Below, piece after piece: positions 1-8,274 of a DNA stretch of 64,000 bases. The stretch spans positions 62,001 to 126,000 of the forward strand of contig NZ_JAUYZI010000010.1 in assembly GCF_030700245.1 (NCBI RefSeq), written 5' to 3'. Position 1 is the first letter of the stretch. Every line of letters begins with the position of its first letter. The DNA is from Methylobacterium amylolyticum (lineage in GTDB: Bacteria > Pseudomonadota > Alphaproteobacteria > Rhizobiales > Beijerinckiaceae). A program made the position numbers and the translations under genes. Below the pieces are notes generated by a model. It saw only the letters and a list, made by a program, of their open reading frames with translations. It had not been told where the DNA came from and made no database searches.

Positions 1-906
1 GGGACCGTGGCCGAGGCCGCCGCCGCGCAGGTGGGCCGCCGGACGCGCGAGGCGACCCGCGTCGCCGAGCTCGCCGGCCTCATCGGCACGCTGCTCGACG
101 CCGACCTCGCCGCGGCGACCGAGACGGTGATCGGGGCGATCGCCGACCGCGCCGCCGTCTCGGCGGACGTGTTCGACCTGATGGACGCCCTGCCGCCGCT
201 CGCCGAACTCGCCCGCTACGGCTCCGTGCGCTCGGCGGACACCGCGCCGGTGCGCGCGGTGGTGCGCGGCCTCGTGCCCCGCGCCGCGGCGGGGCTGCCG
301 GCCGCCTGCCAGAGCCTCGACGACGACGCGGCCGCCGCCGCCAAGACCCGCATCGCCGCCGTCACGGGGGCGGTCGCGCTCCTGGAGGATCCCGACCTCG
401 CCGGCCTCTGGACGGAGGCCCTGCGGGCGCTCGCCGACCAGGAGCACGTCCACGGCCGCGTCGTCGGCCGGGCCGTGCGGCTGCTGTTCGACGCGGGCAC
501 CCTCGACGCGGACGCGGCCGGCGACCGCCTGCGCCGGGCCCTGTCGCGCGCCGCCGGCGCCGGGGCGGCCGCCGCCTGGATCGAGGGTTTCCTGGAGGAC
601 AGCGGCACGGTGCTGATCCACGGCCGGGGGCTGCTCGCGATCCTCGACGGGTGGCTCTGCGGCCTCGACGCGGCGGCGTTCACCGAGCTGCTGCCGCTGG
701 TGCGCCGCACCTTCGCGACCCTCGCGCCGGCCGAGCGGCGGGCGGTCGGCGAGACCCTGCGCGGCCCCGGCGGGCGGGCCGGGGCCGCGCCGGAGGGGGC
801 CTTCGACGCGGAGCGCGCGGCCCGGGTGCTGCCGATCCTGCACCTGCTCCTCGGCCCCGAGCCCGCCGCCCTGGTGGAGAGCGTCCCGGAGGAGAGTGCC
901 CGGTGA
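1..906 (+). CDS. DUF5682 family protein, C-terminal part (5' end outside window)
   Basis: The frame is open from the window edge to TGA at 904-906, so the start lies upstream. The protein is alanine-rich and helical. Its end, with segments such as 'WIEGFLEDSGTVLIHGRGLL' and 'ELLPLVRRTFATLAPAERR', resembles the C-terminus of DUF5682 proteins as I know them. That family is normally encoded next to a MoxR-type AAA ATPase and a vWA protein, and its biochemical role is not established. The next gene starts inside this stop codon (GTGA) and has the expected vWA domain, which supports the call. The family name rests on recalled similarity and context, not on a search. Confidence 0.7.
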   Translation, partial: GTVAEAAAAQVGRRTREATRVAELAGLIGTLLDADLAAATETVIGAIADRAAVSADVFDLMDALPPLAELARYGSVRSADTAPVRAVVRGLVPRAAAGLPAACQSLDDDAAAAAKTRIAAVTGAVALLEDPDLAGLWTEALRALADQEHVHGRVVGRAVRLLFDAGTLDADAAGDRLRRALSRAAGAGAAAAWIEGFLEDSGTVLIHGRGLLAILDGWLCGLDAAAFTELLPLVRRTFATLAPAERRAVGETLRGPGGRAGAAPEGAFDAERAARVLPILHLLLGPEPAALVESVPEESAR

Positions 907-2084
907 GCGAGACCGAACGCCTGCGCCGCTGGCGCCTCGTGCTCGGCGGCGGCCCGGCCGACGGCACCGGCCACGCCCTGGCCGAGCGCGACGGGCGCCT
1001 CGACCGGGCCCTGGGCGCCCTCTACGATTCCGACCGCGCGGGGGGGCTCGGCGCCTCCGCCCCCTCCGTGCCGCGCTGGCTCGGCGACATCCGCACCTAC
1101 TTCCCTGCCTCCGTGGTGCAGGTGATGCAGCGCGACGCGCTCGAGCGGCTCGACCTCAAGCGCATGCTCACCGAGCCCGAGATGCTGGAGGCGGTGGTCC
1201 CCGACGTCGCCCTGGTCTCGACCCTCATCTCCATGCGCGGCGTGCTCTCCGGCCGCACGAAGGAGACCGCCCGCCTCGTCGTGCGCAAGGTGGTGGACGC
1301 GCTGCTGGCCAAGCTGGAGGAGCCGCTGCGGCAGGCGGTCAACGGCGCCGTCGACCGCGCCCGCGTCAACCGCCGCCCGCGCCACGCCGAGATCGACTGG
1401 GCGCGCACCATCCGCGCGAACCTGCGCCACTACCAGGCGGAGTACCGCACCATCGTCCCGGAGACGCGGCTCGGCCACGGGCGCAGGAGCCGCGGCGCGC
1501 TCAAGGACGTGATCCTGTGCATCGACCAGTCCGGCTCGATGGCGAACTCGGTGGTGTATTCCAGCATCTTCGGGGCGGTGATGGCCTCGCTGCCCGCGGT
1601 CTCGACCCGCCTCGTCGTGTTCGACACCGAGGTGGTCGACCTCACCGACGCGCTCGACGACCCCGTCGAGGTGCTGTTCTCGGTGCAGCTCGGCGGCGGC
1701 ACCGACATCAACCGGGCGGTGGGCTACTGCGCCGCGCGCATCGCGCGCCCCGAGGACACGGTGCTGGTGCTGATCTCCGACCTGTACGAGGGCGGGGTCG
1801 CGGCCGGGCTGCTCGCCCAGGCGCAGCGCCTCGTGGCCGCCGGGGTGCAGGTGGTGGCGCTGCTGGCGCTCTCGGACGAGGGCGCGCCGAGCTACGACCG
1901 GGCGCTCGCCGCGCGGCTCGCCGCCCTCGGCGTGCCCGCCTTCGCCTGCACGCCGGACCTGTTCCCCGACCTGATGGCGGCGGCGATCCGCAAGGCCGAC
2001 CTCGGGGCCTGGGCGGCCGGCGCCGGCATCGCCGCGGTGCCGGCCGATCCCGCCCGGGATGCCGGCCGCGATGCCGCCCGCTGA
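903..2084 (+). CDS. vWA-domain protein of a MoxR/DUF5682 cluster
   Basis: A 393-residue cytoplasmic protein with a C-terminal von Willebrand A domain. The metal-ion-dependent adhesion site is intact as 'DQSGSM' (D208, S210, S212), followed by a conserved 'GGGTD' and 'LISDLYEGG'. The N-terminal half (about 1-200) is helical and matches vWA proteins partnered with DUF5682. I chose GTG at 903 because it overlaps the upstream TGA (GTGA) and follows a GGAGGAG ribosome site at about 888-894. A much longer upstream frame is only a shadow of the DUF5682 gene. vWA proteins of this kind usually act with MoxR ATPases as a metal-dependent chaperone pair; the ATPase would lie outside the window. Confidence 0.85.
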   Translation: MSETERLRRWRLVLGGGPADGTGHALAERDGRLDRALGALYDSDRAGGLGASAPSVPRWLGDIRTYFPASVVQVMQRDALERLDLKRMLTEPEMLEAVVPDVALVSTLISMRGVLSGRTKETARLVVRKVVDALLAKLEEPLRQAVNGAVDRARVNRRPRHAEIDWARTIRANLRHYQAEYRTIVPETRLGHGRRSRGALKDVILCIDQSGSMANSVVYSSIFGAVMASLPAVSTRLVVFDTEVVDLTDALDDPVEVLFSVQLGGGTDINRAVGYCAARIARPEDTVLVLISDLYEGGVAAGLLAQAQRLVAAGVQVVALLALSDEGAPSYDRALAARLAALGVPAFACTPDLFPDLMAAAIRKADLGAWAAGAGIAAVPADPARDAGRDAAR

Positions 2085-2192
2085 GCGGGGCGCCGCGAGA
2101 CCGCGTCTGTCCCGGCCATCCCACGCAGGACCCGGCACCCGCCGGGCCCGCCGCGGCCGCTGGGCCGCACCACACCAGGGGGAGACGACACG

Positions 2193-2543
2193 ATGATCAT
2201 CTGGTCCGGCTGGGGCATGCTCTCGGCACTGATCGCGGGGGCGGGGCTGATCGGCAGCGTGCTGCTCGACCCGGCGCTGGCGCACCTCGGCATCCCGACG
2301 CCCACCGGCGTGGTGCTCGTCTGGATCGTGGCCGCGGGCTTCAACTGGTGGCTCGGCACGCGGCTCAACAACCGGCCGGGGCGGGAACTCGTCGATCCGC
2401 GCACCGGGCAGGTCGTGATCCTGCGCTCCCGGCACACGCTGTTCTGGATCCCGATGCAGTACTACTCCGTGCTGATGGTGCTGCTCGGGGCGCTGGCGGT
2501 GCTCGGCGCCATGCATGCCGGCACGTCCGGCCGCGCGGTCTGA
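2193..2543 (+). CDS. Small three-helix membrane protein
   Basis: A 116-residue protein with hydrophobic stretches at about 7-27, 36-54 and 88-108. Between helices two and three is a hydrophilic loop ('NNRPGRELVDPRTGQ') followed by 'HTLFWIPMQYYS'. I do not recognise a named family, although the loop motif looks conserved rather than random. A good ribosome site (GGGGGAGA) precedes ATG 2193. It lies 108 bases after the vWA gene, and its stop overlaps the start of the next gene (TGATG), so the last two genes are translationally coupled. It was probably co-transcribed with the vWA gene, but a functional link is not shown. Confidence 0.7.
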   Translation: MIIWSGWGMLSALIAGAGLIGSVLLDPALAHLGIPTPTGVVLVWIVAAGFNWWLGTRLNNRPGRELVDPRTGQVVILRSRHTLFWIPMQYYSVLMVLLGALAVLGAMHAGTSGRAV

Positions 2544-3100
2544 TGCCCCGGCGCGGCGCGGGCGAGCGCCCGGCCGCCGGTGCCGAGCCGGCCGGGGGGA
2601 CGCGGCCCGACGACGGGCGCATCGACCTGCCCGTCGCGCGCGGGCGGCTCGCGGGCCTGCTCGCGGCGGCGCTCGCCTTCACGGCCGGCTGCGCCTTCGC
2701 GCTCGCGGGCGGCGGCGGCGCCGTCCGCGCGGGCCTGCTCGGCATCGGCCTCGCCTTCTTCGGGCTGGGCGCGCTCGCCGCGCTGCGCGACCTGCTGCGG
2801 CGCGACCCGGTCCTGTCGGTCTCGGCCTACGGCCTGTTCGACCGGCGGCTCTCCACGGACTGGATCCCGTGGTCGGCGCTGGACTGGATCAGCGAAGTGG
2901 ACATGGGCCGCCAGGGCTTCCTCTGCCTGCACCCGCGGGCGGACCGCGCGGCCGCGCTGCCCTGGACCCGCCGCGCCCGGCTGACCGCGGCGCTCAACCG
3001 GGTGCTCGGCGGCGGCTACTGGCTGCCCGGCCAGGGGGTGCGGGGCGGGCTCCCCGCCATCCGCGACGCCGTCGCCCGGGCGCGGCGCGGCCGGCGGTAG
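2543..3100 (+). CDS. STM3941-like membrane-anchored protein
   Basis: A 185-residue protein whose ATG overlaps the stop of the preceding gene. Two hydrophobic helices at about 38-58 and 61-80 are followed by a cytoplasmic-type domain containing 'DPVLSVSAYGLFDRRL' and 'IPWSALDWISEV'. That arrangement (helical hairpin, then a PH-like beta domain starting with a 'v..dg+.....I.W..I' pattern) is what I associate with STM3941-family proteins of unknown function. The gene ends 20 bases before a convergent gene. The family assignment is from remembered pattern only. Confidence 0.55.
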   Translation: MPRRGAGERPAAGAEPAGGTRPDDGRIDLPVARGRLAGLLAAALAFTAGCAFALAGGGGAVRAGLLGIGLAFFGLGALAALRDLLRRDPVLSVSAYGLFDRRLSTDWIPWSALDWISEVDMGRQGFLCLHPRADRAAALPWTRRARLTAALNRVLGGGYWLPGQGVRGGLPAIRDAVARARRGRR

Positions 3101-3119
3101 GGGGTCCCGCGGCGGCGGC

Positions 3120-3458
3120 TCACGGACAGTCCGGCCGGTCCGGCAGGGCGTCGAAGTTCTGCGGCCCCGGCTCGGCGCGCGGCCGGGGGACGACGCGCAC
3201 CGTGACGGTGCAGGGGCCGGCGCGCACGCGGTAGCGCCCGGGATCGAGCCGCTCCACGGCGTCGACCGGCCGGCCGTCGAGCACCCTGGCGGCGGCGTCG
3301 AGCACGCCCTGGAACGCGCGCACGCGCTGCCAGTCCGGCGGCACCGCCGCGGACGCCGTCCCCGGGCGCGCCGTCCCCGGGAGCGCGGCCATCAGAAGCG
3401 CCGCCGCGGCGGGGCGGAGGCGGGCCCTCGGAGGCAGGAGGCGCGAGAAGCCCGTCAT
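3120..3458 (-). CDS. Small exported protein, last gene of the caspase operon
   Basis: A 112-residue protein beginning 'MTGFSRLLPPRARLRP' followed by an alanine/leucine-rich core and a likely signal-peptidase site near residue 38 ('TASAA'). The mature part of about 75 residues holds two cysteines (C83, C111) that could pair in the periplasm. ATG 3458 overlaps the stop of the upstream gene (ATGA). I do not recognise the family. A longer frame upstream is a shadow of the neighbouring gene. Confidence 0.55.
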   Translation of the reverse strand: MTGFSRLLPPRARLRPAAAALLMAALPGTARPGTASAAVPPDWQRVRAFQGVLDAAARVLDGRPVDAVERLDPGRYRVRAGPCTVTVRVVPRPRAEPGPQNFDALPDRPDCP

Positions 3459-5098
3459 CGCGGCGTCGTGAACACGGAATCGCCCACGAAGATCATCGCG
3501 CGGTCGATCCGGGCCGGGTCCCCCTGAGAGCCGAAGGCGAAGAACAGGCGGCGCAGGCGCCCGTCCGGTCCGGTGAGGGTCAGGGTGTGGCGGTCGAGGG
3601 CGTAGCGGCCGTCCTCCTGCCGCGGGCGGCCCGCCACCGCCGTGCCGACGCCGGTCGACGCCCCGGAATTCGTGGCGCCCACCGAGCCGCCGCGGCCGTA
3701 GGTCCCGTCCGCCCGGAAGTCGTAGCGGCTCGATACGGCGATCATCACGTCGCCGCCCATCGCCGTGTTCCCGCCCCCCGAGAGGCGCCGGTAGCTCTGC
3801 GTGAACGCGTCCCCGGCGGGCGCCGGGAAGGCCCGGAAGAACTGCCCGTCCTGAAGCTTGTGGTCGTCGGAGCGGCCCTTGGCGTCGGTGAGCACGTAGC
3901 CCGTGGCCGAGCGGGTCCAGCGGCCGAAGCGGCGGGGCTCGGCCGCGCGCGCGGCGGCGAGGTCCACGTCCTCCAGGGCCGCGGTGCCGACCTCGAAGGT
4001 GGTGCCGTCGCGGAACAGGATCAGGGGCTCGAAATCCATGATCATCAGGCCGCCGACCCCGAAGCTCGGGCTGGAGCGGAAGTAGACGCCCTCCACCCCG
4101 TCCCAGTTCGCGGCGTGCAGCGGCACGGCGGGGAGCGGGGCGGCCGGCGCGGCCGCTGCCGCCGCCCGTCCGGGCCGTTCCCGCGCGGGCCTGTCCCGGG
4201 TGGCCCTGTCCGGGTCCGGGCGCTCCCGGTCGGCCGCGACCCCGGGCGGTGGTCCCCCGGGGCGGCCCCGCGGCACGAGGCCCGCGTCCGTGAGGGCCAG
4301 CGTGCGCAGTTGCGCGGGCGCGAGGAGGTCGGCGGGCAGCGTCGCGAGGAAGCGCGGCAGGGTGCCCGTCTGCCGGGCCGCCTGCCAGCCGGCGTGGTGC
4401 AGGACCGCGCGCAGCTTCACCGACTCGGCGAAGGCGGCCCGGGCCTCCGGGTCCGACAGGGGCGGGCGGCCCGCCAGCGGCGTCACGAACCGGGCCCGGA
4501 TCGCCCGGAGCGCCGCCGGGCTCGGCTCGGTCCGGGCGTCGTTGGCGACCATCCATTGCAGGACGACGAAGGCGGCGAGCACGTCGCCCGCGTCGTCGGC
4601 GCGGAGCGGCGTGCCGTCGAGGAAGCCGCGGAAGATCGCGTCGTAATCGTGCCGCGCGAGTTCGCGCGCCACCGCCTCCGCGGCGACCGGATCCGCGTCG
4701 CGCAGCGCCCGGACGCGCTGCGCGACGGTACGGGCGCGCAGCGCGGGCGTCGTCGCGAAGGGCAGGGGCGGTCCCGCCCCGGCGTCGGACGTTGGCGCCC
4801 CGCCCGCCGGATCGCCGGTCCCAGGAGTGCCGGTCCCAGGAGTGCCGGTCCCAGGAGTGCCGGTCCCAGGAGTGCCGGTCCCAGGAGTGCCGGTCCCAGG
4901 TGTGCCGGTCCCACGAGTGCCGGCTTCCGCATCGGTCGCGGGCCGCCCCGGTGCGAGCCCGCGCAGCGCGTCGGTGGCGGCCTCCTGCGCGCGGGCCGGA
5001 GCGGGCGCGAGCAGCAGGAGGAGGGCGAGGAGGGCGGCCAAGGGGGCGACGAAGCGGGCGGCCAAGGGGGTGGCCGACCGGGCGGGGCGCAGCGTCAC
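3455..5098 (-). CDS. Exported protein with GTGTP pentapeptide repeats
   Basis: A 547-residue protein with an N-terminal signal peptide (hydrophobic core about 17-33, 'APARAQ' cleavage site). A low-complexity linker follows with seven tandem five-residue units of the GTGTP type, encoded by a 15-bp DNA repeat. Next come a helical alanine-rich region (about 115-270), a proline/arginine linker, and a C-terminal domain of about 215 residues. The C-terminal domain is beta-rich and glycine-rich ('YFRSSPSFGVGGLMIMDFEP', 'AMGGDVMIAVSSRYDF') and looks like an extracytoplasmic domain. I do not recognise any domain. It starts 10 bases after the upstream gene's stop and overlaps the next gene by ATGA. Confidence 0.65.
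   Translation of the reverse strand: MTLRPARSATPLAARFVAPLAALLALLLLLAPAPARAQEAATDALRGLAPGRPATDAEAGTRGTGTPGTGTPGTGTPGTGTPGTGTPGTGTPGTGDPAGGAPTSDAGAGPPLPFATTPALRARTVAQRVRALRDADPVAAEAVARELARHDYDAIFRGFLDGTPLRADDAGDVLAAFVVLQWMVANDARTEPSPAALRAIRARFVTPLAGRPPLSDPEARAAFAESVKLRAVLHHAGWQAARQTGTLPRFLATLPADLLAPAQLRTLALTDAGLVPRGRPGGPPPGVAADRERPDPDRATRDRPARERPGRAAAAAAPAAPLPAVPLHAANWDGVEGVYFRSSPSFGVGGLMIMDFEPLILFRDGTTFEVGTAALEDVDLAAARAAEPRRFGRWTRSATGYVLTDAKGRSDDHKLQDGQFFRAFPAPAGDAFTQSYRRLSGGGNTAMGGDVMIAVSSRYDFRADGTYGRGGSVGATNSGASTGVGTAVAGRPRQEDGRYALDRHTLTLTGPDGRLRRLFFAFGSQGDPARIDRAMIFVGDSVFTTPR
4815..4919 (-). repeat. Seven 15-bp tandem repeats encoding GTGTP
   Basis: Seven consecutive 15-bp units. Five are identical ('ccggtcccaggagtg' on the + strand) and the last two each differ by one base. 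The unit length keeps the frame of the exported protein and adds five residues per copy, so copy number could vary without breaking the gene. Confidence 0.95.
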
Positions 5099-5108
5099 GA
5101 CCGGCCTC

Positions 5109-6200
5109 TCAGCGCAGGGAAGCGGAGGCGGCGACGCGCTCCATCGCGGCCAGGGTCGCGGGCTTGTCGGCCCCCGCGACGCCCAGCACGCGCAGGTAGC
5201 GCCCCGGCTCGAACGCCATGGTCTGCGTCAGCAGCAGCGGCCTGCCGGACTTCGCGTCCCGCGCCGTGCCCTGGAGCCGGACCACGGCGGCGCCGCCGCG
5301 GGTCGAGCGGTCCTCCTGCGTGATCGCGACGTCCTTGAACTGCGGCAGGCCGGCGAGGAAGGCCTTGCGGGCGAGCGCGCTCTCGCCGCCCTGCGGGACC
5401 GCCACCCGACCGACGGAGGGCGTGACGATGACCAGGGCCTGCTCGCCCTCGGGGTCGACGTCCTTCGGGCCGTCGGTGAGCATCAGCCCGTTGCCCATGA
5501 ACACGCGCACCGGCCGGAAGCCGCCCAGGTCGCCGACCGTGTAGGGCAGGGCGGCGATCTGGTCCGCGACGCTCACGGGCGCCCGGAACGCGATGGTGCG
5601 CAGCGCCGCCTCCACCGCCGCGTCCGGCACCTGTCCGGCCGCCGCCTGCGGCACCTGCACCGTCACGAGGCCCGTGCCCGGCGCGCCCCGCACGATCGCG
5701 ATCCACTTCGCGTAGGTCTGCCCGTTGGCGGGCTGGGTGCCGCGCAGGATGCGGCCCTCGCCCCCGGCGACCGCCAGCGGCTCGCCCGGGCCCTGGGCCG
5801 CGAAGCCCGTGGCGCGCAGGCCCTCGGGGGTGAACCGCTCGACGAGCTGCGGATAGGCCTCCGCCGGCATCTCGGCGATGATGATCGAGGCGCCGGAGCG
5901 GTGCTCGAAGCCGGAGAAGCCCTTGGCCGGGGTCATGCCGGCCGGCGGCACGAGGCCCAGGGAGGCCGCGGGCGGGAAGACCGGCCCGGCCGCGCGCGCC
6001 GGGCTCGCCAGAAGCATCGGCGTCGCCAGGAAGACCGGTGTCGCCAGGAAGACCGGTGTCGCCAGGAGCATCGGCACGGCAGGGAGCATCGGCGCGGCCA
6101 GGATCGCCGAGGCGGCGAGCGCGGCGCGGACCGGGCGCGGGCGGGCGGCGGGGACGACGGCACGGGGGACGGGACAGGGGAGGGTACAGGGGGCGATCAT
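5109..6200 (-). CDS. Exported protein, possibly DcrB/Mog1-like fold
   Basis: A 363-residue protein from ATG 6200. I prefer this start to ATG 6215 because GGAGAGG sits six bases before 6200, inside what would otherwise be codons. The signal peptide is unusually long because a six-residue unit (LATPVF type) is repeated in its core; cleavage is likely after 'SPARA'. The mature protein starts 'GPVFPPAASLGLVPPAGMTP' and contains 'FEHRSGASIIIAEMPAEAY'. This pattern recalls small lipoproteins of the DcrB/PsbP-like group, but I cannot confirm it. It lies between the 317-residue exported protein and the GTGTP-repeat protein in the operon. Confidence 0.65.
   Translation of the reverse strand: MIAPCTLPCPVPRAVVPAARPRPVRAALAASAILAAPMLPAVPMLLATPVFLATPVFLATPMLLASPARAAGPVFPPAASLGLVPPAGMTPAKGFSGFEHRSGASIIIAEMPAEAYPQLVERFTPEGLRATGFAAQGPGEPLAVAGGEGRILRGTQPANGQTYAKWIAIVRGAPGTGLVTVQVPQAAAGQVPDAAVEAALRTIAFRAPVSVADQIAALPYTVGDLGGFRPVRVFMGNGLMLTDGPKDVDPEGEQALVIVTPSVGRVAVPQGGESALARKAFLAGLPQFKDVAITQEDRSTRGGAAVVRLQGTARDAKSGRPLLLTQTMAFEPGRYLRVLGVAGADKPATLAAMERVAASASLR
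6007..6078 (-). repeat. Four 18-bp tandem units inside a signal peptide
   Basis: Four adjacent 18-bp units, the middle two identical, encode six residues each in the hydrophobic core of the signal peptide (reading ATPVFL / ATPMLL). They lengthen the secretion signal without changing the frame. Confidence 0.9.
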
Positions 6201-6258
6201 GGCATGCCTCTCCATCGATGGCGGTCTCGCGATGGCGGTCTCGCGGGCGCCGGGCGGC

Positions 6259-7212
6259 CTACCGCGTCGCGACGCGGCGGATGACGAAGGTGTTGCCGGA
6301 GAACTGGACTTGGCCCGGCGCGCTCATGTGGTCGAGCATCAGGCGCAGGTTGCGGGTCAGGCGGGCGGAGTCGGAGCGGGTCTCGTACCAGTACTCCGTC
6401 GAGGCGCCGCTCGCGCGCACGGGGCGGTGGTGCTCGTAGCAGCGGAAGGCCGCCATGTACTCCTCGGCCGCCTGGACCTCCTGGGCCGAGAAGCCGTCGA
6501 GGCGCACGGTGTAGGCGGTGGGCAGGCCGCCGCAGGCCTCGCCCCCGGCCGCGGCGGGCGGCGCGGCGGACGGCGCGGCGGAGCCCGCGGGGAGGTCGGC
6601 CGGCGGCGACCCGGTATCCGCGGCGCGGCGGGGGGCGATGACGCCGTCGAGCTTGGCGGCGAGCGCGGCGGCCACGTCCGCGGAGATCGTGCGTGCCTCG
6701 GCGCCGACGCGCTCCAGCAGGCACTCGCGGTCGCAGCCCTGCGGCAGCGGCGGGAGCTGGAGCCCCGCGACCTCGAAGGAGCCGAGCGACTGGCCGGTGC
6801 GCACGTTGAGGAGCCGGCCGGGGATGCGCACCTGCGGGCGGACGATGTCGGAATAGGCGGATTTCGAGGCCGAGGCGTAGATCTGGAAGACCGCGACGAC
6901 GTCGAGGGGCGGGTTCGAGACCGCGCGGGCGACCTCGATCAGCTCCGCGTCCCGGCGGCGGACGCGGTTGGCCTGCGTGAACCCCATGGCCACCGCGGTC
7001 TCGTCGTAGACGTTGTAGCCGCGCAGGCTCATCGTCTCGGACAGCTCGGCGATGACCCGCTGGAAGACGCGGTTGCCGCGGGGCACGGAATCCTCGTCCG
7101 CGTCCTCGCCCATGACCACGATGTTGGGCCGGGGCTGGGCCTGCGCGGGCAGGGCGACGAGGCCGCAGAGGAGGGCGAGTCCGGCCGAGACGGCGGTGCG
7201 GAGCGGGCGCAT
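6259..7212 (-). CDS. Exported protein of unknown function, possibly CsgG/TolB-N-like
   Basis: A 317-residue protein with a classic signal peptide ending 'LPAQAQ' at about residue 25. The first mature segment ('PNIVVMGEDADEDSVPRG') and later 'LDVVAVFQIYASAS' and 'ARLLNVRTGQSLGSFEV'-like strands alternate strand and helix. This reminds me of CsgG/TolB-N-like periplasmic domains, which is inference only. An Ala/Pro linker at about 195-225 precedes a C-terminal domain with two cysteines. AGGAGAA precedes ATG 7212, supporting the start. The gene sits 37 bases downstream of the OmpA-like gene. Confidence 0.6.
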   Translation of the reverse strand: MRPLRTAVSAGLALLCGLVALPAQAQPRPNIVVMGEDADEDSVPRGNRVFQRVIAELSETMSLRGYNVYDETAVAMGFTQANRVRRRDAELIEVARAVSNPPLDVVAVFQIYASASKSAYSDIVRPQVRIPGRLLNVRTGQSLGSFEVAGLQLPPLPQGCDRECLLERVGAEARTISADVAAALAAKLDGVIAPRRAADTGSPPADLPAGSAAPSAAPPAAAGGEACGGLPTAYTVRLDGFSAQEVQAAEEYMAAFRCYEHHRPVRASGASTEYWYETRSDSARLTRNLRLMLDHMSAPGQVQFSGNTFVIRRVATR

Positions 7213-7249
7213 GGGAGTTCTCCTGGTTCGGCGGGGGGCGGCGTGAGGG

Positions 7250-8191
7250 TCAGTCGGCGCAGGCGACCGGCGTCGGGGCGGCGTCGAAATCGTCGAGGTC
7301 GAGGGCGACCCGGAGGCGGGGGTCGGCGCGCCCGGGGCGGAAGCAGGGGGGATCCGCGAAGGGGCCGTCCGCGAAGGCAGTCTCGGCGAAGGCGGTCCCG
7401 GCGAAGGACGGCGGGGCGGGCCGGGGATCGCGCCGGGGCCCGAGCGCGGCGCCGCGCGGCGCGATCAGGCTCACTTCCACCCGGCGGTTGACCCGGGCCA
7501 GCGGCGCGCCCGGGTCCTTCAGGCGGTCCGCGCCCCAGCCGTGGACCCGCAGCCGTGCCGGATCGATGCCGTAGGCGGCCACGAGATGGGCCTTCACGGC
7601 CCGGGCGCGGGCGAGGGACAGGCGGCGGTTGTAGAGCGGCCCGCCCGCCGCGTCGGTGTGCCCGGCGATGAGGAAGCCGTGTCGGGCGAGGCGGCCCGCG
7701 CTCAGCGCCTCGCCGAGCGGTTCGAGCTGGACCCGCGCCTCCGGCGTCAGGCGGGCGCTGTCGTAGGGGAAGAACACCGTGAGATCGACGGTCCGGGCGG
7801 CGTCCACCCGCACCGGCGGGCCGCCGTCCGCCGGGCTCACGGCCAGCGGACGGGCCGGGGCGCCGGGCGGGGCGCCGGGGTTGCCGTCGGCGAAGGGGGC
7901 GAGCGCGCGGAGGATCGCGGTGGCGGAGGGGTTCTCCGCGCGGGCCTCGCCGGCCTCCTCCGCGGCGTCCCGGGGCGGGGGCGCCTCGGCCGCGGGGGCC
8001 GCGGGCCGGCCGGGGACCTCGGTGAGGGGGTTGGCCCGGGCCGGCGGGGCGGCGAGCGCCAGCAGGCAGGCCGACACGAGGGCCGCCAACGGGGCCGCCA
8101 ACGGGGTCGCCCAAGAGGCCGCCCAGGAGGCAGCCCAAGAGGCCGCCAAAGGGGCCCGCACGCGGGTGGGCCGGGGCGCGGTCCGCATCAT
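7250..8191 (-). CDS. OmpA-family peptidoglycan-binding outer-membrane/periplasmic protein
   Basis: A 313-residue protein. The signal peptide contains a repeated ASWA/PLAA segment and ends near residue 53. The OmpA C-terminal domain at about 143-250 is clear: 'VFFPYDSARLTPEA', then 'GHTDAAG', 'YNRRLSLARARAV' and 'NRRVEV', the residues that bind diaminopimelate in peptidoglycan. There is no N-terminal beta-barrel, so it probably tethers a periplasmic complex to the wall. I chose ATG 8191 (8188 is also possible) because GGAGGAG lies just upstream; the longer frame starting at 8278 would overlap the protease gene. It lies directly downstream of the trypsin-like protease. Confidence 0.85.
   Translation of the reverse strand: MMRTAPRPTRVRAPLAASWAASWAASWATPLAAPLAALVSACLLALAAPPARANPLTEVPGRPAAPAAEAPPPRDAAEEAGEARAENPSATAILRALAPFADGNPGAPPGAPARPLAVSPADGGPPVRVDAARTVDLTVFFPYDSARLTPEARVQLEPLGEALSAGRLARHGFLIAGHTDAAGGPLYNRRLSLARARAVKAHLVAAYGIDPARLRVHGWGADRLKDPGAPLARVNRRVEVSLIAPRGAALGPRRDPRPAPPSFAGTAFAETAFADGPFADPPCFRPGRADPRLRVALDLDDFDAAPTPVACAD
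8082..8153 (-). repeat. Six 12-bp tandem units in the OmpA-like signal peptide
   Basis: Six diverged 12-bp units (two identical 'gccgccaacggg') encode four-residue steps of PLAA and SWAA/SWAT type in the hydrophobic core of the secretion signal. This is the same kind of expansion as in the neighbouring exported-protein gene. Confidence 0.8.
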
Positions 8192-8274
8192 GGTCTCCTC
8201 CGTCCTCGCGGGGCCGGCTCCGGCCCCACCTGCGCCGCCCATGGGCCGCGCAGAGCCGTTCTCGTCGCGGGCGC

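Noticed and set aside
216-2516. 766-residue open frame on the minus strand
   Set aside because: It is antisense to the DUF5682, vWA and small membrane genes, has biased GC-codon composition (His/Arg/Gly-rich) and no domain; typical of high-GC shadow frames.
4815-4919. CRISPR-like array
   Set aside because: The 15-bp units are contiguous, without spacers, and encode GTGTP in an open reading frame.
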